Notes: generated from the letters alone by a model not told the origin. A stretch of DNA of 64,000 nucleotides from Cellulomonas sp. Y8 (GCF_008033115.1 NZ_CP041203.1:3782001-3846000); one strand, 5' to 3'; shown: positions 9,783 through 18,648, numbered from the stretch's first letter. Program-made: numbers and translations.

Positions 9783-9995
9783 CTACAGCTCGCGCAGCAC
9801 CCGCAGCGCCTCGGCGTGCACCGTGACGTCCCGCTCGATCGAGCCGACGACGAGCACGCGCATCGCCGCCCAGTAGTCGCACCGGTCGGTCTCCATCAGG
9901 ACGCAGATCGCACGGTCGACGGTCGAGCGGTGGTCGAGCAGTGCGCTCAACGCCTCCCGGTCCTCGGCACCCTCGTCGCCTCGATGCTGACGCAC
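9783..9995 (-). CDS. Stand-alone ANTAR-domain protein
   Basis: A 70-residue frame from GTG 9995. Residues about 15-68 follow the ANTAR RNA-binding pattern: STVDRAICVLMETDRCDYWA, then MRVLVVGSIERDVTVHAEAL. ANTAR domains are RNA antiterminators usually fused to a response-regulator or GAF domain; this one has neither, so it is either a minimal ANTAR protein or a truncated GAF-ANTAR remnant. The Shine-Dalgarno sequence is weak. Convergent with the ATPase gene. Confidence 0.6.
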   Translation of the reverse strand: MRQHRGDEGAEDREALSALLDHRSTVDRAICVLMETDRCDYWAAMRVLVVGSIERDVTVHAEALRVLREL

Positions 9996-10072
9996 AGGGC
10001 GAACGTACCGCGCGATCCCGACGGGCGGTCGGAGCTCCGGTACGTGCTCCGAGCGGGCCTAGGGTGTGCGCC

Positions 10073-10951
10073 GTGGGACTGTTCAGCCGCAGGTCGCGAG
10101 AGCACGAGCCGGTCCAGCCGGGGGCCGGTGCGTCGCCCGGCCAGGAGCCGCCGTCGGCGCCTGCAGCCGCACCGCCCGCCGCCGAGCCCGGCTCCGGCGT
10201 GCGCCACGACCGTGTCCGCGAGGCGCTCGGCACCTGGGCGGAGCGCAAGGACGCCCGGACGTTCGCCGACGTGCTCCGCCGCGCGGTGTCCGGCGAGCTC
10301 CTGCTCGACGTCACCGACTCCCGGCTCGCCGACCCCGCCCGGGGGTTCCAGCAGGGCGACACGCTGGCGATCGCGTCGACCCGGGACAACGCCGGCGCCG
10401 ACCTGCTCGTCGCGTTCACCGGTCACGACGAGCTGCAGCGGATGCGGCAGGCGGCAGGGCGGTCGCTCGTGCAGCCCGCCGCGGCGGTGCTGGCGCAGGC
10501 GGTGCGCGACCACCAGGGCATCGTGATCGACGGCCGCGCGCCGGGCGCGTTCATCGCGTACGCGGCGGAGATCCGGCAGCACCTCACCGAGGAGCCCGAG
10601 GCGGTCGCCCGGCTGACCGAGGCGACGACGACGCGGTCGCTGCCGTTCGCGCAGTACGTCGAGGCGCTGGCGGCGGGGCCGCTGTTCGTCCCCGTCGCGG
10701 CCGGGGCCGAGGACGGGTCCGACGGGTCCGACGGGCCTGCCGGGCCCGCCGCCACCGGTCCGGACGGCGGCGCGTACACCGTGGTGGGGACGTCGCCCGC
10801 GGAGGTGTGGGCGTGGCGGCCCGGCGGGGAGGTCCGGCGGGTCGGCCTGGGGGAGGTCGCCGCGGCGACGCTCGCCGCGGCGCGGGCCGGGATCGTGGTC
10901 AACCCCGCCGGCCCGCCGGTCGTGGTCCCGGCCGCCGCGCTCCCGCGCTGA
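10073..10951 (+). CDS. SseB N-terminal-domain family protein
   Basis: 292 residues from GTG 10073. A Pro/Ala-rich linker (about residues 10-45) precedes an SseB-like domain: 'SGELLLDVTDSRLADPARGFQQGDTLAIASTRDNAGADLLVAFTGHDELQR' region with the buried segment 'GIVIDGRAPGAFIAYAAEI'. A second partial SseB-like unit follows (FVPVAAG..., AYTVVGTSPAEVWAW). Upstream in-frame codons exist but lie in the divergent intergenic region with the ANTAR gene. The cellular role in actinobacteria is unknown. Confidence 0.78.
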   Translation: MGLFSRRSREHEPVQPGAGASPGQEPPSAPAAAPPAAEPGSGVRHDRVREALGTWAERKDARTFADVLRRAVSGELLLDVTDSRLADPARGFQQGDTLAIASTRDNAGADLLVAFTGHDELQRMRQAAGRSLVQPAAAVLAQAVRDHQGIVIDGRAPGAFIAYAAEIRQHLTEEPEAVARLTEATTTRSLPFAQYVEALAAGPLFVPVAAGAEDGSDGSDGPAGPAATGPDGGAYTVVGTSPAEVWAWRPGGEVRRVGLGEVAAATLAAARAGIVVNPAGPPVVVPAAALPR

Positions 10952-11055
10952 CGGGCGCGGACACGCCCGCGGGACCAACGGCCCGCCGTCGTCGCGCCCG
11001 CCGTCTGGCAAGATGCCCCGGTTCGTCTGAATCGCCGCAGCAGGAAGTCAGGGTC

Positions 11056-11193
11056 ATGCGCAGGATCGCCGTCGCCGGCATCGTGGGAGTCGTCGCACTC
11101 GGTCTCGTCGGGTGCGGGGAGCTCTCGGTCCACCGGACCGGGTCGCCCGACGCCCAGGAGATCGCCGAGGCCCGGGCGGCGCAGAGCGAGTAG
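11056..11193 (+). CDS. 45-residue lipoprotein
   Basis: A short gene preceded by AGGAAGTCAGGG. It encodes a complete lipoprotein signal: basic MRRI, a hydrophobic core AVAGIVGVVALGL and lipobox LVGC with the acceptor Cys near residue 18, then 27 polar residues ending DAQEIAEARAAQSE. It is 104 nt downstream of the SseB-type gene in the same direction. No function can be assigned; small membrane-tethered lipoproteins of this size are common but poorly studied. Confidence 0.7.
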   Translation: MRRIAVAGIVGVVALGLVGCGELSVHRTGSPDAQEIAEARAAQSE

Positions 11194-11208
11194 CGCCGGC
11201 GTGCCGGG

Positions 11209-11718
11209 TCAGTCCGCCGCCTCCGGCGGCCACACCACCCGGAACCGCTCCAGCACGATCTCGTCCTGCTCGCTCCACACCGCGCCGCGCGCCGCGCAGG
11301 TGCGCTCCCAGTAGATCCGGTGCTGCTCCCGCCAGCTGCGCAGGCTGCGGTCGTCCTCGCCCTCGTCGAACGCGAAGTCGGCGTCGACCTCCCGGAACGG
11401 GGCGATCCGCAGCTCGGTCGTCCGCAGCACCAGCTGCGGCCTGCCCCGGCCGTCGCACGCCACCCAGTGCGCGCCGATGCGGGGGAGCGCCTCGCCGCGG
11501 TACGCGAACTCGGCCACGAGCTCGGCGGTCGCGCGCTTGGTGCCGTACCGGACGATGCCGAGGAGCTCGTCGCTCAGCTCGACGGAGTCGCCGAACCGGT
11601 CGACGACGTACTCGTCGCCGGCGGCGACCGCCTCGGGGTGGGCGGAGACGTAGGCGCTCCAGAGCGCGGCGGCCGCGTCGGTGTCGAGCGGGCCGGGCGG
11701 GGTGCGGTGGCTGGTCAC
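11209..11718 (-). CDS. ASCH-domain protein
   Basis: 169 residues with the ASCH (PUA-like) fold: 'LLGIVRYGTKRATAELV' carries the G-x-K-R/T motif of the binding cleft, followed by 'RIGAHWVACDGRGRPQLVL' and the C-terminal helix 'WREQHRIYWERTCAARG'. ASCH proteins are thought to bind RNA or nucleobases; some are amidohydrolases acting on modified cytidines. Starts ATG 11718; divergent from the maltokinase-cap gene, with a palindromic element between them. Confidence 0.85.
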   Translation of the reverse strand: MTSHRTPPGPLDTDAAAALWSAYVSAHPEAVAAGDEYVVDRFGDSVELSDELLGIVRYGTKRATAELVAEFAYRGEALPRIGAHWVACDGRGRPQLVLRTTELRIAPFREVDADFAFDEGEDDRSLRSWREQHRIYWERTCAARGAVWSEQDEIVLERFRVVWPPEAAD

Positions 11719-11767
11719 CCGGACATCCTGCCGCCCGGCGCGCTCGACGCCGAGCGGATACGGGACG

Positions 11768-11820
11768 CGTCGAGCGCCTACCCACGGGATAGGCGCTCGA
11801 CGTGTCGGGTAGGCGCTCGG
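11768..11820. repeat. Palindromic element with three arms in a divergent intergenic region
   Basis: A perfect 13-bp stem pairs 11768-11780 (CGTCGAGCGCCTA) with 11790-11802, and a second copy of the right arm, GGGTAGGCGCTCG at 11807-11819, can pair instead with 11771-11783. The two structures are mutually exclusive. It lies in the 178-bp space between the divergent ASCH and maltokinase-cap genes, so it is not a simple terminator between convergent genes. Confidence 0.75.
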
Positions 11821-11896
11821 CGGCGTCCGGCGGCCGGCGGGGCCAGCGAGACCGCGGCGTGCCGTGGGCGGGTCCGCCCCCCGCTACCGTGGCGGC

Positions 11897-12469
11897 ATGG
11901 CGATCATCCACCGGGCCACCCTCGTCCCGACCAAGGCCGAGCTCATCGCCGCCTGGCTCCCCGCGCAGCCGTGGTGCGGCGGCGCGGCCGCCGAGGTGGT
12001 GCCGGTGGGCGCGTACCGGTTCGACGACCCCGAGGGCGAGGTCGGCATCGAGTCGCACCTGGTCGAGGCCGGCGGCCGGCTGCTGCACGTCCCGCTGACC
12101 TACCGCGGGGCCCCGCTGCCGGACGCCGAGGAGTGGCTGGTCGGCACGATGGAGCACTCGGTGCTCGGCACCCGCTGGGTGTACGACGGCCCCGGTGACC
12201 CCGTCTACCGGGACGAGCTCGCCCGGGTGGTCCGCGAGGCCGACACCCAGGTGCGGATGTGGGTCGAGACGCCCGACGGCCGGGAGGAGCGCGAGCCGAC
12301 GGTGCGGGTCCGGGGGAGCGGCGCCGCCGACGCGGACGCGACGGACGCGACCCCGGAGGTCGTCGTCGTGCGCGAGCCCCGCCCGGGCCTCACCGCGCCG
12401 ACGGCCCGGACGCTCGTCGGCACGTGGGCGGGCCAGGACGAGCCGGTCGTGCTGGCGTACCTCGCCTGA
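11897..12469 (+). CDS. Maltokinase N-terminal-cap-like protein
   Basis: 190 residues from ATG 11897. It matches the N-terminal cap domain of actinobacterial maltokinase: starts MAIIHRATLVPTKAELIAAW, then 'GAYRFDDPEGEVGIESHL', 'VPLTYRGAPLP' and 'LVGTMEHSVLGTRWVYDG'. The kinase part is absent, so this is a stand-alone cap protein of unknown role, possibly in trehalose/glucan metabolism by family association. A long hairpin 16 nt after the stop ends the gene. Confidence 0.83.
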   Translation: MAIIHRATLVPTKAELIAAWLPAQPWCGGAAAEVVPVGAYRFDDPEGEVGIESHLVEAGGRLLHVPLTYRGAPLPDAEEWLVGTMEHSVLGTRWVYDGPGDPVYRDELARVVREADTQVRMWVETPDGREEREPTVRVRGSGAADADATDATPEVVVVREPRPGLTAPTARTLVGTWAGQDEPVVLAYLA

Positions 12470-12485
12470 CCCGCGACCTCCGGTC

Positions 12486-12520
12486 GCCCCGCGTGAGGTC
12501 GGCACGACCTCACGCGGGGC
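12486..12520. terminator. Bidirectional terminator between maltokinase-cap gene and efeB
   Basis: Perfect 16-bp stem (12486-12501 with 12505-12520) and a 3-nt loop GCA, placed between two convergent genes whose stops are at 12469 and 12527. GC-only stem without a clear T tract on either side. Confidence 0.75.
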
Positions 12521-12526
12521 CCGCGG

Positions 12527-13864
12527 CTACGCGAACAGCGCCTGACCCACGAACGGCCCGTCGTCGGCGAGCGCCGGCGTCCCGTCCGGCCCGGTCGGCA
12601 GCGTCCCGTCGGTCACGCCCGGCGGCACGGCGTACAGCCCCGAGCCGGTGTGCACGAGGTACTCCATCAGCCCGTCCTGGGACGACAGCCGGGTCTGCAT
12701 CGGCACGAAGTGCGTGCGCGGGTCGACGACGAACGCGAGGAAGAACAGCCCCGCGTCCAGCCGGCCGAGCGCGTCGTTGCCGTCGGTGAAGTTGTACCCG
12801 CGGCGCAGCATCCGGACGCCGTCGTTCTGGGTCGGGTGCGCGAGGCGGACGTGCGAGTCGAGCGCGACGAGCGGCTTGCCGTCGCCGCCGGTGGCGTCGA
12901 GGTCGGGCTCGGTGAACTCGGTGCCGCCGGACAGCGGCGCGCCCTCGCCCTTGTTCCGCCCGACCAGGGCCTCCTGCTCGCGCAGCGACGACCGGTCCCA
13001 GGTCTCGATGTGCATCCGGATCCGGCGCGCGACGAGGTACGTGCCGCCGGTGAGCCAGGCCGCGTCGCTGCCGCCCTCGGTCGCCGCGGCCGCGGGCACC
13101 CACACGTGCGCCTCGACGTCGGCGGTCTCCTCGGCCTTGAGGTTGGCGGTGCCGTCCTTGAAACCGAACAGGTTCCGGGGCGTCTTCTGCGCGGTGCTGG
13201 TGGAGGAGGTCCGGCCGTAGCCGAGCTGGGTCCACCGGATGCGGGCGGTGCCGAACGCGGCGCGCGACAGGTTCCGCACGGCGTGCACGGCGACCTGGGG
13301 GTCGTCGGCGCAGGCCTGGACGACGAGGTCGCCGTCGCTGCGGGCGGGGTCGAGGTCGTCGCCGGCGAAGTGCGGCAGCTCGACCAGGCCCGGCGGCAGC
13401 CGCCCCCCGAGCCCGAACCGGTCGGCCTCGGCGCCGGGCGCCCCGACGAACAGCGACCGCCCGAAGCCGAACGTGATCGTGAGCCCCGCGGCGGGCAGGT
13501 CGGCGGCCTCGCCGGTGTCGTCCGGCGGCGCGTCGTAGGGCCCGGAGGCGGGGGCGAACTGCCCGGCGGGCAGGCCCTGCGTCATCCGGGCGGCCATCAC
13601 GGTCCACCGGCGCAGCAGGTCGACGAGCGCGTCCCGGTCCGTGGTCGTCACGTCGAACGCGGCGAGGTAGAGCCGGTCCTGCGCCGGGGTGACGATCCCC
13701 GCCTGGTGCGCGCCGGTGAACGGGTAGGTGCGGTCGGCGCCGGACGGCGACGCGGCGGGCGCGGGGGACCGGGCGGCGTCCACCGCGACGGCTCCCGCGG
13801 CCCCGGCGGCGGCCGCGCCCGCGACGAGGCCGCCGCCGAGCCCGAGCAGCGCGCGGCGGGACAT
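12527..13864 (-). CDS. efeB: EfeB, Tat-exported DyP-type heme peroxidase of the ferrous iron uptake system
   Basis: 445 residues. The N-terminus has a twin-arginine signal (MSRRALLGLGGGLVAG). The DyP signature GxxDG is present as GFKDG at residues 234-238, and a conserved His occurs in 'DSHVRLAHP'. In EfeUOB systems this secreted peroxidase handles iron or heme outside the membrane. ATG 13864 is the only start codon in frame after the preceding stop, which fixes the N-terminus. Third gene after efeU and efeO with a 91-nt spacer; length fits the family. Confidence 0.95.
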   Translation of the reverse strand: MSRRALLGLGGGLVAGAAAAGAAGAVAVDAARSPAPAASPSGADRTYPFTGAHQAGIVTPAQDRLYLAAFDVTTTDRDALVDLLRRWTVMAARMTQGLPAGQFAPASGPYDAPPDDTGEAADLPAAGLTITFGFGRSLFVGAPGAEADRFGLGGRLPPGLVELPHFAGDDLDPARSDGDLVVQACADDPQVAVHAVRNLSRAAFGTARIRWTQLGYGRTSSTSTAQKTPRNLFGFKDGTANLKAEETADVEAHVWVPAAAATEGGSDAAWLTGGTYLVARRIRMHIETWDRSSLREQEALVGRNKGEGAPLSGGTEFTEPDLDATGGDGKPLVALDSHVRLAHPTQNDGVRMLRRGYNFTDGNDALGRLDAGLFFLAFVVDPRTHFVPMQTRLSSQDGLMEYLVHTGSGLYAVPPGVTDGTLPTGPDGTPALADDGPFVGQALFA

Positions 13865-13955
13865 CCCGCGCCGGGCACCCGCGCCGTCCCCGGGCGCGAC
13901 CTCCCCGGGCGCGGCGTCCCCCGCCGCGCCCGGGACCCGGTCCTGCGCGTCCGTG

Positions 13956-15155
13956 TCAGGCCCCCGTCACGGTCGTGGTCAGCCGGGACAGCGGCTCGGA
14001 CAGCGCGTCCACCGCGGCGGCCAGCTCCGTGACCTGCGCGTCGGTGAGGTCGGTGTACGGGGCGAAGCCCGCCTCGACGGACCCCTGCGCGGCGAGCAGC
14101 GCCTCGAGGTCGGTGAACCGCTGGTCGAGGTCGGCGGCCAGGTCGGGGTCCTGCTCGGTGACGACGTCCTGGAGCACCTCGTACGCGACCCGGGCGCCGT
14201 CGACGTTGGCCTGGAAGTCCCAGAGGTCCGTGTGCGACCAGATCTCCTCCTCGCCGGTGACCTTGCCGGTGGCGACCTCGTCGAGCAGGCCCTTGGCGCC
14301 GTTGGCGATCTGGAAGGCCTCGAAGGTGAAGCCGTCGGCGGTGACCTGGTCGACGAGCTTCTGGGTGTTCGCGACGAGGTCGTCCGCGGCGGCGGCGCGC
14401 TCGTCGGCGGTCAGCGGCACGTAGGTCGCACCGCCGTTCGCGTCGGGGGCGGGCTGCCACAGGTCCTTCTCGATCAGGTGCCAGCCGGTCCAGGCCTGGC
14501 CGTCCTCGAGGTCGGCCTCGCGCAGGTCGAGGGCGGGGTCGAGGTCACCGAACGACTCGGCCACCGGCTCGACGCGCTCCCAGTGCACCCGGGTCGCGGC
14601 GTACAGGTCGCGCGCCCGGTCGTCGTCGCCCGCGGCGTACGCGTCGGCGAACTCCTGGGTCCCGGCGATCAGCGAGCCGACCTGGTCCTTCACGTACGCG
14701 ACGTAGGACGTCTCGGCGGCGGCCAGCTGGTCGGCGGTGTCGCCCGTCGGGCCGACGTCCTGGCCGGAGTCGGTGACGGTGAACGCGGCGCGGATGCCGT
14801 CGCCGACCATGCCGGGCTTGCACGCCGTGTAGTAGTCGCCGGGCGCGGCCTGGACGACGAGGTCGCGGGAGATGCCGGGGCCGATGTTCTCGATCTCGGA
14901 CACGATCCGCAGCCCGTCGTCGGCCAGCAGGTAGAACTCGGTGACGTCGCTGCCGTCGTTCGTGACGGAGAAGGTCAGGGTGCCGCTGGGAGCGCTGTCG
15001 GCGGAGACCTCGCAGGCGTCGGCGGTCGAGCTCACGGTCAGCGCGCCGGGTGCGTCGCTGCTCGCAGTGCCGCCGGCGGGGTCGTTCGGGACGCACGCCG
15101 CGAGCAGCGGCAGCAGGGCGACCGCGGCGGCGGCGCTCCAGGAGGTGCGGGACAT
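13956..15155 (-). CDS. efeO: EfeO, iron-binding lipoprotein with cupredoxin and M75 imelysin domains
   Basis: 399 residues from ATG 15155, chosen because AGGAG lies 5 nt upstream and the lipobox LLAAC then falls at residue 21. Residues about 35-130 form a cupredoxin-like domain; the rest is the M75 helical bundle with the metal-binding HxxE motif HLIE (His 226, Glu 229). It is the extracytosolic iron-binding component that feeds the EfeU permease. 72 nt downstream of efeU. Lipid anchoring is the usual form in Gram-positives. Confidence 0.95.
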   Translation of the reverse strand: MSRTSWSAAAAVALLPLLAACVPNDPAGGTASSDAPGALTVSSTADACEVSADSAPSGTLTFSVTNDGSDVTEFYLLADDGLRIVSEIENIGPGISRDLVVQAAPGDYYTACKPGMVGDGIRAAFTVTDSGQDVGPTGDTADQLAAAETSYVAYVKDQVGSLIAGTQEFADAYAAGDDDRARDLYAATRVHWERVEPVAESFGDLDPALDLREADLEDGQAWTGWHLIEKDLWQPAPDANGGATYVPLTADERAAAADDLVANTQKLVDQVTADGFTFEAFQIANGAKGLLDEVATGKVTGEEEIWSHTDLWDFQANVDGARVAYEVLQDVVTEQDPDLAADLDQRFTDLEALLAAQGSVEAGFAPYTDLTDAQVTELAAAVDALSEPLSRLTTTVTGA

Positions 15156-15227
15156 CGGGGCTCCTTCTCGGGGCACGGGTCGACGAGCCGGGGCGGCGGC
15201 GGGGGCGCCGCGCGCGGTGCTCGGGGG

Positions 15228-16106
15228 TCAGGCGGCAGGCAGGGGGGAGGTCGTGCTCGGCGCCGGCGCGGCGGGGCGCGCGGGCGGGCGGCGGAAGGCG
15301 GTCCGCACGAAGAACGTCATGGTCGGGACCACGTAGGCGGTCCACGCGATCGCCTGGAGCCAGGTGGTCGCGGGCGTGAAGTTCAGGACGCCCTTGAGGA
15401 GCGTGCCGTACCAGCTGGTCGGCGGGACGGCGGCCGAGACGTCGAACGCCAGGCTGTGCAGGCCGGGCAGGATGCCGGCCTCCTGCAGGTCGTGGACGCC
15501 GTACGACAGCACCCCGGCGGCGACGAGCACGAGGAACGCGCCGGTCCACGCGAAGAACTTCTGCAGGTCCAGCCGCATGACGCCGCGGTAGAGCGCCCAC
15601 GCGACGAGCACCGCGGTGGCGAGGCCGAGCGCGGCGCCCAGCAGGGGGGCGCCGGTGCCGCCGCGGGCGCCGGTGCTCGCGGTCGCCTGGGCGCTCGCCC
15701 ACAGGAACAGCGCGGTCTCCAGGCCCTCGCGGCCGACGGCGAGGCAGGCCATCACGACGACGGCCCGGCGGCCGGCCGCGGCGGCGTCGTCCAGCCGGTG
15801 CTGCAGGTCGCCCTTGAGGTGCCGGGCGGTGCGCGCCATCCAGAAGATCATCCAGGTCACGAGCCCGACGGCGACGATCGACAGCGAGCCGCCGATCGCC
15901 TCCTGCGCGGTGAACGACAGCCCCTGCGGCCCGAAGGTCAGCAGCGCGCCGAACCCGAGGGACACCGCGACGGCCACGCCCACCCCGGCCCACAGCGCGG
16001 GCAGCAGGTCGCGGCGCGCGGTGCGCACCAGGTAGGCGATGAGGATGCTGACGACGAGGGCGGCCTCGAGGCCCTCACGCAGGCCGATCAGGTAGTTCGC
16101 GACCAT
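15228..16106 (-). CDS. efeU: EfeU, ferrous/ferric iron permease (FTR1 family)
   Basis: 292 residues with about seven hydrophobic helices. Both Fe-binding RExxE motifs of FTR1 permeases are intact: REGLE at residues 10-14 and again at 126-130. First gene of the efeUOB operon; expression is likely iron-controlled by the iron box at 16184-16202, 78 bp upstream of the ATG. The leader between box and gene has a GC palindrome around 16148-16163. Confidence 0.96.
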   Translation of the reverse strand: MVANYLIGLREGLEAALVVSILIAYLVRTARRDLLPALWAGVGVAVAVSLGFGALLTFGPQGLSFTAQEAIGGSLSIVAVGLVTWMIFWMARTARHLKGDLQHRLDDAAAAGRRAVVVMACLAVGREGLETALFLWASAQATASTGARGGTGAPLLGAALGLATAVLVAWALYRGVMRLDLQKFFAWTGAFLVLVAAGVLSYGVHDLQEAGILPGLHSLAFDVSAAVPPTSWYGTLLKGVLNFTPATTWLQAIAWTAYVVPTMTFFVRTAFRRPPARPAAPAPSTTSPLPAA

Positions 16107-16183
16107 CGGGCGGCTCCGACGCGGGTGGTGGTGGACGGCACGGGGGTGCCCCGCCGGCGGGGCGCCGCGAGGGGCTCCGCCGG

Positions 16184-16202
16184 TAAGGCGAGGCGAACCT
16201 TA
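16184..16202 (-). promoter_or_regulatory. IdeR/DtxR iron box upstream of efeUOB
   Basis: TAAGGCGAGGCGAACCTTA matches 14 of 19 positions of the mycobacterial/corynebacterial IdeR-DtxR consensus and keeps the palindromic GTAAGG/CCTTAC ends. Its place directly upstream of an iron uptake operon supports repression when iron is plentiful. Confidence 0.8.
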
Positions 16203-16626
16203 CTCGCGCCGCCGGGTGCCGCGGAACACCGTCCCGGGCGGCGATCGCGCGGCGCGGGGGTCCCGGCGGAAGTCGTCGCACGTCATCGGGGCAAATCGGG
16301 ACTTTCGTCCCTGCGGGTCGGCCGGGGTCGCGTGGCCCGGTGCTGCCGCGGCGGTGCGCGCGCACGAACGGCTCACGCCGGGCCCCGGTGTCACCGCAAG
16401 GAGCCCCGCCGCCCGCCGGTGCCGCCGCCGTCGGCACGCAATCGGTGCCCCCGGCCCCCTGAATGGCTTTTCCGTCTCCCCGAACCGCATTTCGGCCGCG
16501 GGTGCCCGGAATGCCGCCGCGCGCAACGAAACCGCAGGTCAGGACCGGTTTTGCGCTGGCCGGAGCGCTCCGGTTGAAATGGTTGTCACCTGTCCGGTGA
16601 TCGATTCAGCAGCAGCAGGAGGTGCA
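16203..16626. other. Intergenic region between efe promoter and conservon/pilus operon
   Basis: About 420 bp with no convincing gene. It contains a patch less GC-rich than its surroundings (about 16460-16610) with TTGAAA at 16574-16579, which may belong to the promoter of the long operon starting at 16627. The -10 element is not clear. The frame of the downstream kinase stays open through this region, but its translation is not protein-like and the good ribosome site is at 16617-16622. Confidence 0.5.
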
Positions 16627-18648
16627 GTGCTCTCTCGTCCCGGGGCGACGTCCCTCCTGCCGTTCGAGGCGGACCCCACCACGCTCGGCCTCGTGCTCGC
16701 GGCGGCGGGCGTGCTCGCCGCCCTCGCGCTCCTGGTGCTGCTCCGGACGCGCCGTCGCCGGGCGGCCCGTCGCCGCGCCGCCGCCGGCGACGCCACCGTG
16801 CCGGACCCGGCGACCGCCGCGCCGGGGCCGGCACCCGCCGGGTCGGGGGTCGCCCCCGAGGCCCCCGGCCCGGACCGGGTCGTGCCCGCGTTCGTCCCGA
16901 CGCCCGCGGCGGGGGTGCTCCTCGCCGGCGGCCCGCCGCCCTTGGACCCGTCGGCGCACCCGGCCACGCCGCCCGCGGACCCGCTCGCCGCGTCCTCGGC
17001 GGCGTTCGCCGTCGCCGCCCGCCGCGACATCTCCCTGCTCAACCGGCAGCTCCAGGCGCTCGACGAGCTCGAGCAGACCGAGACCGACCCCGACACGCTG
17101 CAGCAGCTGTTCCTGCTCGACAACCTCACGATGCGGCTGCGCCGGGGCGCGGAGTCGCTGCTGGTGCTCGCCGGGAGCCCGCCCGGCCGCCGGGTGCGGG
17201 ACGCCACCCCGGTCTCGGACGTCGTCCGCACGGCCAGCGCGCAGATCGAGGCCTACGAGCGCGTCCGGGTCGACCTCACGGACGACCCGCCCCTGGCGGC
17301 GGTGCACGTCGTCCCGGTCGCGCACCTGCTCGCCGAGCTGCTCGAGAACGCCACGGTGTTCTCGCCCCCGGACACCGTGGTCGACGTCGTCGGGCTGTGC
17401 GACCCCGAGGCGATGCACGTCACCGTCCGCGACAGCGGGCTGGGCATGACCGCGGCGGAGCTCGACCGCGCGCACGCCGCCCTCGGGTCGCGGGCCGGCG
17501 TCACCGCGGCGACCGACCGGCTCGGCCTCGTGGTGGTCGGCCGCCTCGCGGACCGGCTCGGCATCGGCGTGACGCTCGCGCCGCGCCCCGACGGGCAGGG
17601 CACCGAGGTGACGCTCCGGCTGGCCCGCGAGCTGTTCGACGTCGCCGGCCCCGACGACGAGGGCGACGCGCCCGTCGACAGCGCGCCGGTGCTGCCCGAG
17701 CCCGTCCTGCTGCCGCCGGTGCTGGACCCGGACACGCTGGCGCCGGTCGCCGGCGGCGACGGGCCCGGCGGGCCGGTGCCGGCCGCGGCGCCGTACGTCC
17801 CGGAGCGCACGGTCCTCGACGAGCCGGGCCGGCCCGCCGGCGTCCCCGGCCCGCGCCGCAGCGCGAGGTCGCGGGCGCACGCGGCCGACGGGCCGCCCGG
17901 CGCACCGGTGGGGACGTCGCCCGAGCACGCCGCGCTGCCGTCGTTCGACGCGATCCTCGCCGGGACCCCGGTCGGGGGCGTCCCGGGCGGACCCGGAGCG
18001 CCCGCCACGTCGCCCGCACCGGACCTGCCGGCGGACCCGCCGGTCTACGGGTTCGTGCAGCACCACCCCGAGGTGCCGCACGCCCCGGGCTCGCGCCGGC
18101 ACGCCGCGCGCGCCGCCACCCAGCCGGTCGCGGTCGCGGCGCACCCCGCGACCCCGGTCGCCGCCCCGGCGCCGCCGACCCCCGCCGCCGGCGTCCCCGG
18201 GCCGACCGGCGCCGCCCCCGTCGCGGCCGGGCGCACGTTCCTGCCCCAGGAGCCCGCCGACGCGCCGTCCTGGTCGCCGCAGGGCGGGCCTGCCGCGCCG
18301 GGGTGGACCGGCGAGCAGTCGCCCCTCGCGGAGCGCGCGTCCCTCCAGCAGCAGGCGCTCGCCGCGCTCAGCTCGATGTCGTCCTACCGGCCCCAGGTCG
18401 CCGAGGCGGGCGCCCCGACGCTCACCCGGCGGCTGCCCGCGGCCGTCGACGCCGCCTCCGACCCGGCGGAGGAGGCGATCGTGCGCGACGCCGAGGCCCT
18501 GCGCGCCCGCCTGACGGCGTTCCGCGCCGCGACCCGGCGGGCCCGCGAGGACGGCGCCGCCGACCCGGTCCACCGCGCCACCCCGACCGCCACCCCGACA
18601 GCCACCCCGACCCCCGCCCCGACCCCGTTCGCCGAGGAGATGCGATGA
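16627..18648 (+). CDS. Conservon histidine-kinase-like ATPase (CvnA type)
   Basis: 673 residues from GTG 16627 with AGGAGG at 16617-16622. A single transmembrane helix (about 17-40) is followed by a basic stretch, a proline-rich linker, a dimerisation helix ('ISLLNRQLQALDELEQTE') and an HATPase_c domain: N box 'AELLENATVFSPPDTV', G1 'VRDSGLGMT', G2 'LGLVVVGRLADRLG'. The large extracellular sensor seen in many CvnA proteins is missing. The C-terminal 250 residues are Pro/Ala-rich and low-complexity. In Streptomyces conservons the kinase recruits the roadblock, DUF742 and GTPase partners, here encoded next. Confidence 0.9.
   Translation: MLSRPGATSLLPFEADPTTLGLVLAAAGVLAALALLVLLRTRRRRAARRRAAAGDATVPDPATAAPGPAPAGSGVAPEAPGPDRVVPAFVPTPAAGVLLAGGPPPLDPSAHPATPPADPLAASSAAFAVAARRDISLLNRQLQALDELEQTETDPDTLQQLFLLDNLTMRLRRGAESLLVLAGSPPGRRVRDATPVSDVVRTASAQIEAYERVRVDLTDDPPLAAVHVVPVAHLLAELLENATVFSPPDTVVDVVGLCDPEAMHVTVRDSGLGMTAAELDRAHAALGSRAGVTAATDRLGLVVVGRLADRLGIGVTLAPRPDGQGTEVTLRLARELFDVAGPDDEGDAPVDSAPVLPEPVLLPPVLDPDTLAPVAGGDGPGGPVPAAAPYVPERTVLDEPGRPAGVPGPRRSARSRAHAADGPPGAPVGTSPEHAALPSFDAILAGTPVGGVPGGPGAPATSPAPDLPADPPVYGFVQHHPEVPHAPGSRRHAARAATQPVAVAAHPATPVAAPAPPTPAAGVPGPTGAAPVAAGRTFLPQEPADAPSWSPQGGPAAPGWTGEQSPLAERASLQQQALAALSSMSSYRPQVAEAGAPTLTRRLPAAVDAASDPAEEAIVRDAEALRARLTAFRAATRRAREDGAADPVHRATPTATPTATPTPAPTPFAEEMR

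Noticed and set aside
9602..10526. Several overlapping frames on both strands around the ANTAR gene
   Set aside because: They disagree with domain evidence; only the ANTAR and SseB-type frames give recognisable protein families.
13648..14460. Long minus-strand alternative frame bridging efeB and efeO
   Set aside because: Arg-rich shadow frame; efeB and efeO account for the region with intact motifs and signals.
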